Part shown: piece after piece, positions 51,640-60,017 of the stretch | Position numbering within the stretch: the first letter of the stretch is position 1 | Layout: each line of letters starts with the position of its first letter | Assembly: GCA_027314645.1 (NCBI GenBank) | Contig: DAHVAL010000001.1 | Span: 109,205 to 173,204 of the forward strand | Direction: 5' to 3' | From: Nitrospirota bacterium | GTDB lineage: Bacteria > Nitrospirota > Leptospirillia > Leptospirillales > Leptospirillaceae | DNA: 64,000 nt | Notes under the pieces: model-generated | Databases searched by the model: none | What the model was told of the DNA's origin: nothing | The model's input: only the letters and a program-made list of their open reading frames with translations | Position numbers and translations under genes: made by a program

Positions 51640-53148
51640 CGTCGACAGAATCCCGTGTTCCGGCGCGACATTCGCAAGGGGAACCGCCACGATCCAGTCC
51701 CAGGAATTGGCGAGGTACGCCGTTCCTCCAACGATGGTCGGGCTGACGAGCCCCATGCGTCCCCCCACCTTGAGCCGCCCTGTTTCATGCCCCGTCCGGG
51801 GGTTGAGCCGGTAAAGGCTGTCGCCGCCTGCGATATAGAGGTCCCCGTCATGGAAGGTTGGAGCGCTCCGGCCGGCCGAAATCCTCTTCCATGTCCAGAG
51901 ACGGCGGCCAGTATGAAGATCCAGGGCCACATAAGCTCCGGTGACAGGGGATCCCACGTAGGCCACCCCCTTCATGATAAGGGGCACTCCCCCCTTGAAT
52001 GCGGGAGGCGCGGCACCGCGATCGGTGGAGGCGGTCCAGATCGGACGTCCCGTGACCGCATCGAAGGCCCGGATCACCGGCCTTAAGGTCGTCTGTCCAT
52101 GACGGACCTTCGGACGCGTCACCGTGTCCATGACGACCACCCCTTCTCCCACGGCGGGGCTGACATCCCCCATGCCGGTGTTTGCAGCTCCCGGAATCGT
52201 TCCCTTCCAGAGAACCCTTCCGGATTTCGCCTCGAGGCAGTACAGCCGGGGAGGGGCCGCCATCGCCACGTAGAGGCGTCCCTTTTGGTAGGCGGGGCTC
52301 GACATGTTGTCGTTGCCCCCAAGACGGCGCTTCCAGAGCTGTCGGCCGGTCATTCTGTCCAAGGCATGGACCGTTCCGGACCCGGTGGCGAAATACAGGA
52401 CATCCCCATGAATGGCCGGGGTGGGCATGGCCTCTCCGACCGATTTGAAGGACCAGAGAAGGCGTCCGGTCTTCCGGTCAAGGGCGAAGATTCCGTTGTA
52501 GCTGACATCCATCCCTCTGACCGCGCTTCCAGTCCGGGCGAAGGAGATCACGTTGGAGAAGTTGAATCCGACCCCTCCCGCCGCCAGATAGACAGACCGG
52601 CCCGCAACAAGGGGATTTCCCATGAGGTGGTTCCCGACAGGGCTTGTTCTCCAGATCAATTGACCGGTCCGCGCATTGAGGGCATAAGCGAACATGTCGT
52701 CGCTTTCCGCAAACACGACTCCTCCCGCCACGGAAACCCCCAGAGCGTTCCCGTAAAACTGGGTTTGAACCGCTCCCGCTTCCGTTTCTCCGTAGACGGC
52801 CGTTCCATAGGATTTTCCCCGCTCGAGGGGCCAGGCTCGGGCTTCGGCGAACCGCCAGAAGACCCCTCGCCGAAACCATTCAGGGGCGTTGGGAAGAACA
52901 TCGATGGAGGCATTGTGATCGGGGGACTGGTTCATCTGGAGCCAGCTTTTTGCCCCAAACCCGGAATCGTCCCCGACGGGGGCGTTCTGGGGAAGGTAGA
53001 CCCGGGAGAACGGTCCCCCGGGAGAAACGGGAACAGCCCATTCGCTGCGCCCATTCCCGGATCGGACACCTGCCTTGGAGGCGCCCGGGAGACACATCGT
53101 TCCCATCACGAGCAAGGAAAGAAGGAGAAAGTGGGAGGGACGGATCAT
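51565..53148 (-). CDS. Exported PQQ-type beta-propeller protein
   Basis: A 527-residue periplasmic protein: signal peptide (to about residue 26), then repeated tryptophan-docking-type blades ([72 protein letters not shown]). The blade pattern is that of PQQ-like/BamB propellers. PQQ and metal ligands cannot be confirmed, so enzyme activity is unproven. ATG 53148 follows AAAGGACC. The last 25 codons lie antisense to dut. Confidence 0.82.
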   Translation of the reverse strand: MIRPSHFLLLSLLVMGTMCLPGASKAGVRSGNGRSEWAVPVSPGGPFSRVYLPQNAPVGDDSGFGAKSWLQMNQSPDHNASIDVLPNAPEWFRRGVFWRFAEARAWPLERGKSYGTAVYGETEAGAVQTQFYGNALGVSVAGGVVFAESDDMFAYALNARTGQLIWRTSPVGNHLMGNPLVAGRSVYLAAGGVGFNFSNVISFARTGSAVRGMDVSYNGIFALDRKTGRLLWSFKSVGEAMPTPAIHGDVLYFATGSGTVHALDRMTGRQLWKRRLGGNDNMSSPAYQKGRLYVAMAAPPRLYCLEAKSGRVLWKGTIPGAANTGMGDVSPAVGEGVVVMDTVTRPKVRHGQTTLRPVIRAFDAVTGRPIWTASTDRGAAPPAFKGGVPLIMKGVAYVGSPVTGAYVALDLHTGRRLWTWKRISAGRSAPTFHDGDLYIAGGDSLYRLNPRTGHETGRLKVGGRMGLVSPTIVGGTAYLANSWDWIVAVPLANVAPEHGILSTSGPAGMTESSLSPNRSFHKAVHNP

Positions 53149-53188
53149 CGAACGGTCCTTTCAGCCCGATGCGGCCCCGAATCGATCG

Positions 53189-54043
53189 TCAGGCGACGTC
53201 TTCGATGGTGGGAATGCGAAGGATCGCCATCATCCGTGCGATGGACTCCTCGATGGGACGGGCCAATTCCGCCAGCCGTTCACCCGTCCTCCGGAGTTGC
53301 CGCATCAGGACCTTCTGGGGAAGGATGCGGTCGTAACCCGGGGCTTCCCGAGCCATGAGAATGGCCCGGCGGCGGTAATCCTGCATGGTGTTGTGGAGCG
53401 GCATTTTGTAGTGCAGGGTCACCTCCTCGATCAGAGGGAGGACCTTTTCGCCGTACGCTTCAATGAAAGCTTCCACCATGTTGCAGAAAAATCCAAAATG
53501 GCGGGATTCGTCCTTTGTGAGAAAAATAAGCAGGCGATTCAAGACGGGTTCCTCCACCACCCTGGAAAGGCTTTGGTAGTAAAGTTGGGTCGCCTTTTCC
53601 TGGAGAAGGGTGTAGGTGAACACCTGGACCGGGTTTGAAAAACCGATGCTGAAGGGTTTTCTGTTCTCGATGATCAGCTTTTCCTCGAGGCGGTCGCGAT
53701 CCGGTTCGATTCCGGCGTGGTATTGGTAGAGGGCCAACGCCTGGGCGTGCCGGTCCTCCTCGAGACCCCACCGAACGGTGAAGTGGAAGAGCTCCCGGTT
53801 GTGAAGAGACTGGGTAATATCCTCGGCTTCGATGGGGAAAAGAGACTGGTATTCGGCGAAGTACCCGGGGAGATGATCCTCCACGTAGGTGACGAATTCA
53901 ACCGCATCCTTTTGGCCCTGCGTAAGAAGATCGGGGCGCAGCTCTTCCCAATGAAGCGATTTGAAGCGGTTCCAGTTTGAATCATCGGCGAGCCGATTAT
54001 AGCTATCCACATGAAGCCTAAGTTTTGCGAGCGGCAGTTGCAC
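53189..54043 (-). CDS. Acyl-ACP desaturase-like diiron protein
   Basis: A 284-residue four-helix-bundle diiron protein. The ligand motifs are WGLEEDRH and LTKDESRH, with a further Glu in VEDHLPGYF and in LLQEKATQ. This resembles the EExRH/DExRH pattern of soluble acyl-ACP desaturases; ferritin-like oxygenases are the alternative. GTG 54043 (GAAGGGAAC upstream) is chosen. A TTG at 54139 would extend it but lies at the expected transcription start of the promoter at 54148. Confidence 0.75.
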   Translation of the reverse strand: MQLPLAKLRLHVDSYNRLADDSNWNRFKSLHWEELRPDLLTQGQKDAVEFVTYVEDHLPGYFAEYQSLFPIEAEDITQSLHNRELFHFTVRWGLEEDRHAQALALYQYHAGIEPDRDRLEEKLIIENRKPFSIGFSNPVQVFTYTLLQEKATQLYYQSLSRVVEEPVLNRLLIFLTKDESRHFGFFCNMVEAFIEAYGEKVLPLIEEVTLHYKMPLHNTMQDYRRRAILMAREAPGYDRILPQKVLMRQLRRTGERLAELARPIEESIARMMAILRIPTIEDVA

Positions 54044-54147
54044 TCTTTTGTTCCCTTCGTGAATAAAAACACGTGAATTCCGCTTGTGTTCCCACACGGA
54101 AAGTTTGTCATGATTTCTAAATTGAATAAAAAAACACAATGGATCTA

Positions 54148-54153
54148 ATTATA
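54148..54153 (-). promoter_or_regulatory. Candidate -10 element for the diiron protein gene
   Basis: A perfect TATAAT on the minus strand within an AT-rich island (54100-54180) that contrasts with the GC-rich surroundings. No clear -35 is visible. Transcription from about 54141 would give a leader of about 97 bases to GTG 54043. Confidence 0.45.
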
Positions 54154-54444
54154 CTCTTCGGAAAATAAAAATGCATCAATAGGGAGGGTGTCGCTCAAAT
54201 CGATGGGTATGGCCGAGACTTACGCGGAAGGATCAGGATTTCTTCCTGTTTCCGAGGGTCCAAATCTGGACTCCCGGGGGGGAGGGTCGGGGGATCGGAG
54301 ACGGCCAAATTCCTGGAGAAGAAGCACGCCTCTGCAGCCATGGGCCTTTTTTCTATTAAATTCCATGGATGGAAGGTGAAGGAGGGCCATTTGGAACGGA
54401 AATTTTTCCGGATTTCCGGAGGACCTTTTAGGGGTGGGCTCTCA
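54154..54444. other. Intergenic stretch without a supported gene
   Basis: About 290 bases between two minus-strand genes. A short + frame from GTG 54188 (63 codons) has a purine-rich site, but its sequence is low-complexity and unlike any family, so it is not called. Near 54408-54420 is a small CCGG/CCGG hairpin next to a T-run on the wrong side for a terminator of olsA. I see nothing else. Confidence 0.5.
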
Positions 54445-55212
54445 TCAAATGAGCCGTGCTTTGATGGAGGTCCATGCTTTTCGGGCAAGCTCTTTTCTTG
54501 TATGCCCACCGGCAAGGATGGGATCGAGCAGATCCACCCGGGCGGTAATGCGCGGCTCTCCTAAGGTCCTCCAGAACGAGCGGGCAAAACTTTCGTTGCC
54601 TGTATAGGACACGGGGGCGGAAGACCCGGAGGTGTCCGCAATGTATCGAAGACAGAGGGGAAGAACCGGTTTGCCGGAGGCGATGCAGACCTCGAAGATT
54701 CCGGTGCGGAAAGGAAGGAGACGATCTCCGGTCGTCGTCGTCCCCTCGGGAAAGAGGCACACGGAGAGGTCATTTTCGAGCAGAGTCCGGGTGAACTGGA
54801 GCGTTCCGTGAAAGGACGAGAGCCGCCTCCGTTGAATGAAAAGGGTGCCCGCCTCACGGGCGGAAGATCCGATCAGGGGCCAGAGGGAGATCTCTTGCTT
54901 GGCAATGAATCGTGTGGGAAAGAGGGACCGGATGACGAGGATGTCCATCCATGAAATATGGTTGGAGACCATGAGGTACGCCCCGACATCGGGGCGTTCC
55001 CCTGAAAGCGCCACCTCCACGCCCAAAAGGGAAAGGAGGTCTCTGCACCAGCGTGAAAGAGGATCAGGCCCAGCCTTTCCGGTGTTTTTGGAAACGAAGA
55101 GCCCCCGGGCCAGATGGGCCGCGGCCCGGATCCCCCGCACGCTTCTTTTCGGAATGGAGAGCCCCCGGTCCATCGGGCCTGGGGGTCCGGCGATCGTGGG
55201 GAGCGAACTCAT
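54445..55212 (-). CDS. olsA: PlsC-type acyltransferase, probable lyso-ornithine lipid O-acyltransferase
   Basis: A 255-residue 1-acylglycerol-3-phosphate acyltransferase-family protein with the catalytic block I NHISWMD and block III FPEGTTTTGD. It overlaps by four bases the olsB-like gene upstream. The pairing suggests it is OlsA, which adds the second acyl chain to lyso-ornithine lipid; a PlsC role in phospholipid synthesis remains possible. N-terminal residues 1-40 are basic and non-conserved. Confidence 0.85.
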   Translation of the reverse strand: MSSLPTIAGPPGPMDRGLSIPKRSVRGIRAAAHLARGLFVSKNTGKAGPDPLSRWCRDLLSLLGVEVALSGERPDVGAYLMVSNHISWMDILVIRSLFPTRFIAKQEISLWPLIGSSAREAGTLFIQRRRLSSFHGTLQFTRTLLENDLSVCLFPEGTTTTGDRLLPFRTGIFEVCIASGKPVLPLCLRYIADTSGSSAPVSYTGNESFARSFWRTLGEPRITARVDLLDPILAGGHTRKELARKAWTSIKARLI

Positions 55213-55991
55213 AACGACCGGTCATTCTCCGGGACATGCCGGAAGAAGTGGCGGACGTAGCGTCCCTTCATCGAGAAGATGGGGAGCCAGACCGGAAAGT
55301 CGGCGGTTTTGAAGACCGGGTCGTGGGACGGGTTTCCGAGGCACCGGGCCCCCAGGCGGAGATAGCCCTTAAGGAGGGGGGGAAGGGCCGGAATGGCCCC
55401 GTTTTCGGAGTCCCTGCGGACGCAGGGGAAAGGGCGATAAGGCGTGACCGGGTCGATGGCGCCCTCCCAGGCTCGGTTCCTGAGATAGGTCCAGATTCTG
55501 TCCGGATCAAGGGCGGGATCGGTCAGATCGACGCTGGCGCACCCGATCAGGAATTCGACCCGTTCCGTCAGAAGTGTCCGGGCCAGAGCCGACCAAAGGA
55601 GCGTGATGACCCCGCCCTGCCGGTAGTCGGGATGAACGCAGGATCGGCCGAGTTCGACCATCCTGGCGCGATAGGGAGCGAGGGGAGCGAGGTCGAACTC
55701 CGTTTCCGTGTACGTGCCTCCCGCTTTCTTGGCCCCCTCCGGGTCAAGGAGGCGGTAGGTTCCGAGGCATTGGCCGGTGCGGGTGTCCGTGACGATGAGA
55801 TGCCGGGCAAAGGCATCGAATTGGTCGCACTCGGGAACAATGTCCTCCTCGGGGGTTCCGGGAGGACAAAATCCGAAGGCGAGGGCCCTCAGCTTTTGAG
55901 CCAGAAGAATTTCTGCAGGAGTCGAGGCCCACCCGACGGAAAGGGTGGAATGAACGGATTCAGGCGAAAGGACGGCATTGAGAGGGGTCAT
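55209..55991 (-). CDS. olsB: Ornithine-acyl[acyl-carrier protein] N-acyltransferase-like protein
   Basis: A 260-residue GNAT-fold protein of the OlsB/hemolysin-like family. Family traits: AQKLRALAFGF near the start, DQFDAFARHLIVTD, GTYRLLDPEGAKKAGG, and ELGRSCVHPDYRQGGVITLLW. The family makes lyso-ornithine lipid from ornithine and 3-hydroxyacyl-ACP. Start ATG 55991 has AAGGGAG upstream. It is followed by the olsA-like gene. Confidence 0.88.
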   Translation of the reverse strand: MTPLNAVLSPESVHSTLSVGWASTPAEILLAQKLRALAFGFCPPGTPEEDIVPECDQFDAFARHLIVTDTRTGQCLGTYRLLDPEGAKKAGGTYTETEFDLAPLAPYRARMVELGRSCVHPDYRQGGVITLLWSALARTLLTERVEFLIGCASVDLTDPALDPDRIWTYLRNRAWEGAIDPVTPYRPFPCVRRDSENGAIPALPPLLKGYLRLGARCLGNPSHDPVFKTADFPVWLPIFSMKGRYVRHFFRHVPENDRSL

Positions 55992-56292
55992 GGGAAACTC
56001 CCTTGAAGGGTGGATGATCCATCTCGGGCAGAATAGGTGTTCAAAATGACAGGAAGGTCTTTCGATTGTTACGAATGAGGGACAATCGGGGGGAGGGAGC
56101 CGAACGCCTCCCGTTGAAAGGTCGTCCGGGATCCAGTCCGGGCCTGGGAGAGAGGAGAAACCCTTCCAGGTCCGGGAAATCGGGAACGGGGATTCTCTTC
56201 ACGCAGAGGGTCGGGAGGCCCGGGTGTCAGGGAAGAAGAGAGGCCGGGGACATGAGGGCTCTTTGGCGCCCTGGGGGGTGAAGCTGTCGGCT
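55992..56292. other. Intergenic stretch upstream of olsB
   Basis: About 300 bases between the olsB start and the 3' end of the DHFR-family gene, both on the minus strand. No reading frame on either strand has recognisable content. I could not find a convincing promoter pair, although olsB transcription probably starts here. Confidence 0.4.
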
Positions 56293-56949
56293 TCAGGAGA
56301 GGGAGAAGGTCCGTTTCAAAAATATGTGCGTGCCCCGCTCACCTTTGACCGATTCTATGCATTCGTAACCCAGGGAAGGCAAATCCAGGCCGCGCCACAG
56401 CGACTCTCCTGAGCCCAGCAATACCGGCCGGAGAACAAGGTGCACCTCATCGATCAACCTCTCGAGCAGGTACTGGCGGATGATCCCGACTCCTCCTCCG
56501 ACGCGGATGTCCCGGCCTTTGGCCGCCCGTTTCGCCTGTTCCAAGGCCGAATGGATCCCGTCGTTCACGAAAAAAAATTCCGTGTCTCCCTCCATCTGGA
56601 GCGGAGGCCGCGGATAATTTGTCAGGACGAACACCGGCGTGTGAAAGGGGGGGTCCTTTCCCCACCATCCTTTCCAGGTCTCATCGGGCCACGGTCCACG
56701 GATGGGACCGAACATGTTGCGTCCGAGGATCCAGGCCCCGACTTCTTCAAAGCCTTGTTGCGCGAAGGTATTGTCGATGCCGGTTTCTCCTCCGTCCATA
56801 CCGTTTATTTTCCGCCAGACCTGGGTGGGGAAAAACCACTTCATCAGCTCCTGGCCGCCGAGTCCGATCGGATTATCGAGATCCTGACAAAGGCCGGACC
56901 CGAATCCGTCTAATGAGACGGCAAAGTTTCTTACCTGAATTTTCGGCAC
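56293..56949 (-). CDS. Dihydrofolate reductase-family (RibD C-terminal) protein
   Basis: A 218-residue NADPH-dependent reductase-fold protein. Typical features: VRNFAVSLDGFGSG at the start, ILGRNMFGPIRGPW, PVFVLTNYPRPPLQM, DIRVGGGVGIIRQYL and the closing DEVHLVLRPVLLGSGESLW. Start GTG 56949 is fixed by GGAGGAAGAACC just upstream. The true substrate of this broad family is usually unknown. It lies directly downstream of a degraded glyoxalase-like remnant. Confidence 0.88.
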   Translation of the reverse strand: MPKIQVRNFAVSLDGFGSGLCQDLDNPIGLGGQELMKWFFPTQVWRKINGMDGGETGIDNTFAQQGFEEVGAWILGRNMFGPIRGPWPDETWKGWWGKDPPFHTPVFVLTNYPRPPLQMEGDTEFFFVNDGIHSALEQAKRAAKGRDIRVGGGVGIIRQYLLERLIDEVHLVLRPVLLGSGESLWRGLDLPSLGYECIESVKGERGTHIFLKRTFSLS

Positions 56950-56999
56950 GGTTCTTCCTCCTTTCCCTTCGGTGCAAGGGCCCGGTGGGAGCATTCCGG

Positions 57000-57240
57000 T
57001 GCGTGTCTTTCCATCGTGGTTGCCCTTTTTCGCAACCGACCATCCCCATGACGCCGAATCGGTCGGTGCACATCCCGAAGCGGTGGGCCCAGAAGATATG
57101 GACGAGCGGCATTTCCACGGTTCCCCCATTGAAAGCGCGTTGAACACACCTTCGCTTTGGGACGCATCCGCGAAGAATACCGCCATGATATGTGTTGGAG
57201 ATCCCCTCGTGCTGCCATTGTGTGGCGTTCGCTCAACTCC
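57000..57240 (-). pseudogene. Frameshifted VOC/PhnB-like (glyoxalase-fold) remnant
   Basis: Two adjacent minus-strand frames together encode the C-terminal part of a PhnB-like VOC protein. One frame gives SPTHIMAVFFADASQSEGVF followed by NALSMG; the other resumes with EMPLVHIFWAHRFGMCTDRF and then VMGMVGCE. The switch occurs at a run of five C (plus strand 57123-57127); one more base would restore TVEMPL. The N-terminal half is not recognisable. Either a decayed gene or a homopolymer sequencing error explains the shift. Confidence 0.65.
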
Positions 57241-57485
57241 CGAGCGTCCTTCGATAACCGGCGGACAGCCCTGGCCTTTGGCATCACGCAGGGTCCACGT
57301 TTCTTTCCAAAGATTCGCGTCGGGGGTCCGACCTGAGGCCCGGGAATCCAGACGCCTGGAGGGAAGGGATACGACGCGTGCCCCGGTCGTCGGCCCCCCC
57401 CCGTCAGGAGGGAGCCCATGATGGTGCCCGGTGTTCTTTCTTATTCGAACGCCCGGTGAAAACGCTTTTGTTCTCTCTTGTTTTC

Positions 57486-57524
57486 AAAAATATATCACGG
57501 GAACCGAGAAGAAGCGGATTCCCG
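57486..57524 (-). terminator. Probable rho-independent terminator after tRNA-Leu
   Basis: On the minus strand CGGGAATCCG pairs with CGGTTCCCG (one bulged base, 8-base loop), followed by TGATATATTTTT. It lies about 60 bases beyond the 3' end of tRNA-Leu in the direction of transcription. The surrounding bases 57241-57585 hold no recognisable gene. Confidence 0.6.
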
Positions 57525-57585
57525 AAATGGGCCCATGGGGGGAGGCCCGATTGATCGGGGTGGCATCTGAGATGGGCGTGTTTAT

Positions 57586-57672
57586 TGGTGCTCGGGAGGA
57601 GAATCGAACTCCTATGACCGTGAGGTCGGCGGATTTTGAGTCCGCTGCGTCTGCCTGTTCCGCCACCCGAGC
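57586..57672 (-). tRNA. tRNA-Leu (CAA)
   Basis: An 87-base cloverleaf on the minus strand. The acceptor stem is GCTCGGG/CCCGAGC with discriminator A and an encoded CCA. The anticodon stem GCGGA/TCCGC encloses the loop CTCAAAA (anticodon CAA). A long variable arm (ACCTCACGGT region) identifies class II leucine tRNA, and the T loop TTCGATT is canonical. A consensus promoter lies just upstream. Confidence 0.97.
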
Positions 57673-57692
57673 CAGGGAGAATGGACCTTGAG

Positions 57693-57721
57693 ATTATACG
57701 GAGATCGATTGTCCATGGCAA
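57693..57721 (-). promoter_or_regulatory. Consensus sigma70 promoter of tRNA-Leu
   Basis: On the minus strand, TTGCCA (57716-57721) and TATAAT (57693-57698) are separated by 17 bases, 20 bases before the tRNA 5' end. It is the best consensus match noticed in the window. Confidence 0.8.
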
Positions 57722-57789
57722 CATGGAAAAGCGCAGGGAGGATCGAACCGTCACCCGACTCCGCTTCCCCACACGGAGTCCCGAAAGGA

Positions 57790-58377
57790 TCATTTAATGA
57801 CGAGGGGGTAGTCCTCCGGCCGGGCTTTCTGCCAGAGCATGACGTAATGGCTGACAAGAAGAAGGTAATGGGGGGATTTTTTCTTGTCCCCAGGAAAATG
57901 CGACATGCCTCCGATCTCTCCGACGGCCGTCAGAATATGTCCCGGTCCCATGGAGACCGTTTGATTTTTTCCTTTCCCGAAGACGACAAAGGCGCTATTT
58001 TCCCGTTTTTGCTTTGTCCGGTGCTCTCCCATGATGTGAAGGGCCGGAGCAAAAAGAATGAATTCGTCCTTGGGATTGATGACCACCTTTCCCGAAGGCG
58101 TTTGCGGGTAGGCGTCCCGGTCCAGGGGAAGGTTGCGAATGAGAAAATACCGGCCGGCTGGGGTATCGAAGCGCCGTAGGATCTGTCCTCCGAGAACGGC
58201 AAGTTTTCCGACGGGAAGAGGATGATGGGTCAGGATCTCCGACAGCCGGTCCGGGTCCTGCCGGGTGATGAAAACGGTGGGCTGGGGAGGAAGCTGGTAG
58301 GCGCAGGCCGAAAGAAGAAAAAGGCCCAGAGCCGCGGTTCTGGGAGAAAAAAGGGAGCGGAGCAACGGAACCTCCAT
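57790..58377 (-). CDS. Slp-like outer-membrane lipoprotein
   Basis: A 195-residue predicted lipoprotein with lipobox LLSAC (residue 25). The mature region has VGKLAVLGGQILRRFDTPAG, then LIRNLPLDRDAYPQ and a GPGHILTAVGEIGG segment followed by HYLLLVSHYVMLW. This order resembles the Slp starvation-lipoprotein family. Assignment is from pattern only and is moderate; the lipoprotein nature is clear. Confidence 0.68.
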   Translation of the reverse strand: MEVPLLRSLFSPRTAALGLFLLSACAYQLPPQPTVFITRQDPDRLSEILTHHPLPVGKLAVLGGQILRRFDTPAGRYFLIRNLPLDRDAYPQTPSGKVVINPKDEFILFAPALHIMGEHRTKQKRENSAFVVFGKGKNQTVSMGPGHILTAVGEIGGMSHFPGDKKKSPHYLLLVSHYVMLWQKARPEDYPLVIK

Positions 58378-58494
58378 GAACAGGATTCAGATGAGAGCCG
58401 CCAAACGACCCGACAAAGATCGTTGGATGCGATTTCTCTCATTCAATCATCAATCATACCGTGAAACGGAGGAAGGGTTTCAAGGGGGGGCGTC

Positions 58495-59196
58495 TCAAGC
58501 CCCCTTCGGGGAGGATCTCTGGGAGACAGCGAAGGCGTTGACATCCTGGAGGGCCCTGGTCACACGCAACCGGGCTTCTTCGATGTCGAGGTCCGGGGGA
58601 ATGTGGACAGGATCGCCGCAAACGAAGTATGCTTTTGTAAAAGGGAAAGGCAGCAGAAACCCATCCCAGCTGTTAAGCTGCAGGTAGCGCTGGAAAGCCA
58701 CAGCCAAAGGCGTAATCGGCCTTCCGGTTTTTTGGGCGAGGAGAATGAGCCCCTCCTTGACCTCAAAAGGGGGACCTTGCGGTCCGTCGGGAGCCAGAGC
58801 GAGATGGTGGGATGGCTGCGAGGCAAGGCGGAGAAGCTCCTTGAGGGCTTGGATTCCTCCACGGTGGGACGATCCGCGAACTGTTCCGAGCTTCCAGTAA
58901 TGAAGGACGCGCGCGGCGATGTCCCCATCCTGCGAGCGTGACACCAGCGTGGAAAGCCCGAAGGGTTGCCCATAATAGACGGTCCTCATCGCCAAGAGCT
59001 GATTGTGCCAAAATGCGATGAGCATTCCCTCATTTCGGGCATATCGACGCCGGTATTCCTCGCAATTGAGGCAGGATTTTCTGAGTGTCGCCACATACAG
59101 CCGGATCACACCGTAAATTCCCAGCGAGACCCCTCCCAAAAATAGGTTTTTTATCCGGCTGTGACCGTGCCGTTGCCGGCCGACTGAAGGGTCCAT
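58495..59196 (-). CDS. DUF374-family lysophospholipid acyltransferase
   Basis: A 233-residue membrane-associated acyltransferase. An N-terminal hydrophobic segment (about 15-38) is followed by FWHNQLLAM, the DUF374 version of the catalytic His motif, then SRSQDGDIAARVL, RGSSHRGGIQAL and APDGPQGP. The family is related to LpxL-type lipid A acyltransferases. ATG 59196, with AGGATCACT upstream, gives the usual length. Confidence 0.87.
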   Translation of the reverse strand: MDPSVGRQRHGHSRIKNLFLGGVSLGIYGVIRLYVATLRKSCLNCEEYRRRYARNEGMLIAFWHNQLLAMRTVYYGQPFGLSTLVSRSQDGDIAARVLHYWKLGTVRGSSHRGGIQALKELLRLASQPSHHLALAPDGPQGPPFEVKEGLILLAQKTGRPITPLAVAFQRYLQLNSWDGFLLPFPFTKAYFVCGDPVHIPPDLDIEEARLRVTRALQDVNAFAVSQRSSPKGA

Positions 59197-59750
59197 AGTG
59201 ATCCTGACGCGTAGGTCGTTGAAAGGAGCGCATTTCGGTTCCACCTTTTCGCCAGGCGATGAGCGTGACGCTCCTGCAAAGGGTGGCGGGACCCCCATGG
59301 TCCCCCTCCACGCGGTGAAGTCGGCCTGGCGGCGCCTTCTCTGTGCATGATATGGCCGGACAGAGTTCTCGGATCGAATATTGCCAGATTCAGGGGGTTT
59401 ATGGAAGAGGAGGGTCCCCCGCCGAACGGTCCCGACTCCCGCGTCGGTCTTCCAGGTCCGGAATGGACCGGGACCCTTATCCTTCCGGAGAGGGGATCAC
59501 CCTCCTTTGCCGAGGGAGGAAAGACCGCCGCGTGCCGCGGTTTTCGTCGACCCCGCAATGAGCACGGGGGGGTGCGTCTCAGGAATGGAAGCTTACGGCA
59601 TGCCAAACACATGGCCGACCCCCATTTTAGGAGTCAGGTGGGGATTTTCGCCGAATCGCCCCTGGTCGTCGGGCGATTCCTGCCAGGACATCAGTCCCGG
59701 TCAACGGATCGGAGAGTCCGGTCCCGAACGTCATTTTAGAAAGGATCGCC
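59197..59750. other. 554-base stretch with no supported gene
   Basis: It separates the divergent DUF374 gene and tusA-like gene. Frames of 130 codons on the + strand (59347-59739 and 59381-59776) lack ribosome sites and any recognisable family, and are Pro/Arg/Gly-rich as expected for chance frames in GC-rich DNA. A perfect 9-bp inverted repeat GAATCGCCC/GGGCGATTC lies at 59653-59679 without a T-run. It could be part of a leader or a protein-binding site. Confidence 0.45.
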
Positions 59751-60011
59751 ATGAATCTGGAAAAAGACTCCGGTGAGCCAGTCGTACCCGATGCTGCGAT
59801 CGATCTTCGGGGGGTCAAGTGTCCGTTCAATTTTGTCAAGACTAAACTGAAGCTTGAGACGATGGAATCGGGAGACACACTTTCCGTCGTGCTCGATCCG
59901 GGGGAACCCATCGCCAATGTTCCCCGTTCTGTTCAGGAAGAAGGTCACACCCTGCTGGGCGTCAGGGAACGTCCCGATGGCCTGTTCGAGATTATCGTCC
60001 GGAAGGCGTGA
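59751..60011 (+). CDS. TusA-like sulfur carrier protein (CPFN subgroup)
   Basis: An 86-residue SirA/TusA-fold protein: AIDLRGVKCPFNFVKTKLKLE with the single conserved cysteine, then GDTLSVVLDPGEPIANVPRS and the final IIVRK strand. The canonical CPxP is CPFN, as in a TusA subgroup with CPxNFVKTKL. A role in sulfur relay is probable. ATG 59751 follows AAAGGATC. It is convergent with rsmI. Confidence 0.86.
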   Translation: MNLEKDSGEPVVPDAAIDLRGVKCPFNFVKTKLKLETMESGDTLSVVLDPGEPIANVPRSVQEEGHTLLGVRERPDGLFEIIVRKA

Positions 60012-60017
60012 GGGAGC

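Noticed and set aside
54188-54379. Possible small + strand gene of 63 codons with a purine-rich site
   Set aside because: Low-complexity sequence, a long gap between the purine-rich site and the first ATG, and no recognisable homology; left as intergenic.
59347-59776. Two + strand frames of about 130 codons before the tusA-like gene
   Set aside because: No ribosome site, Pro/Arg/Gly-rich composition typical of chance frames, and one runs into the tusA start.
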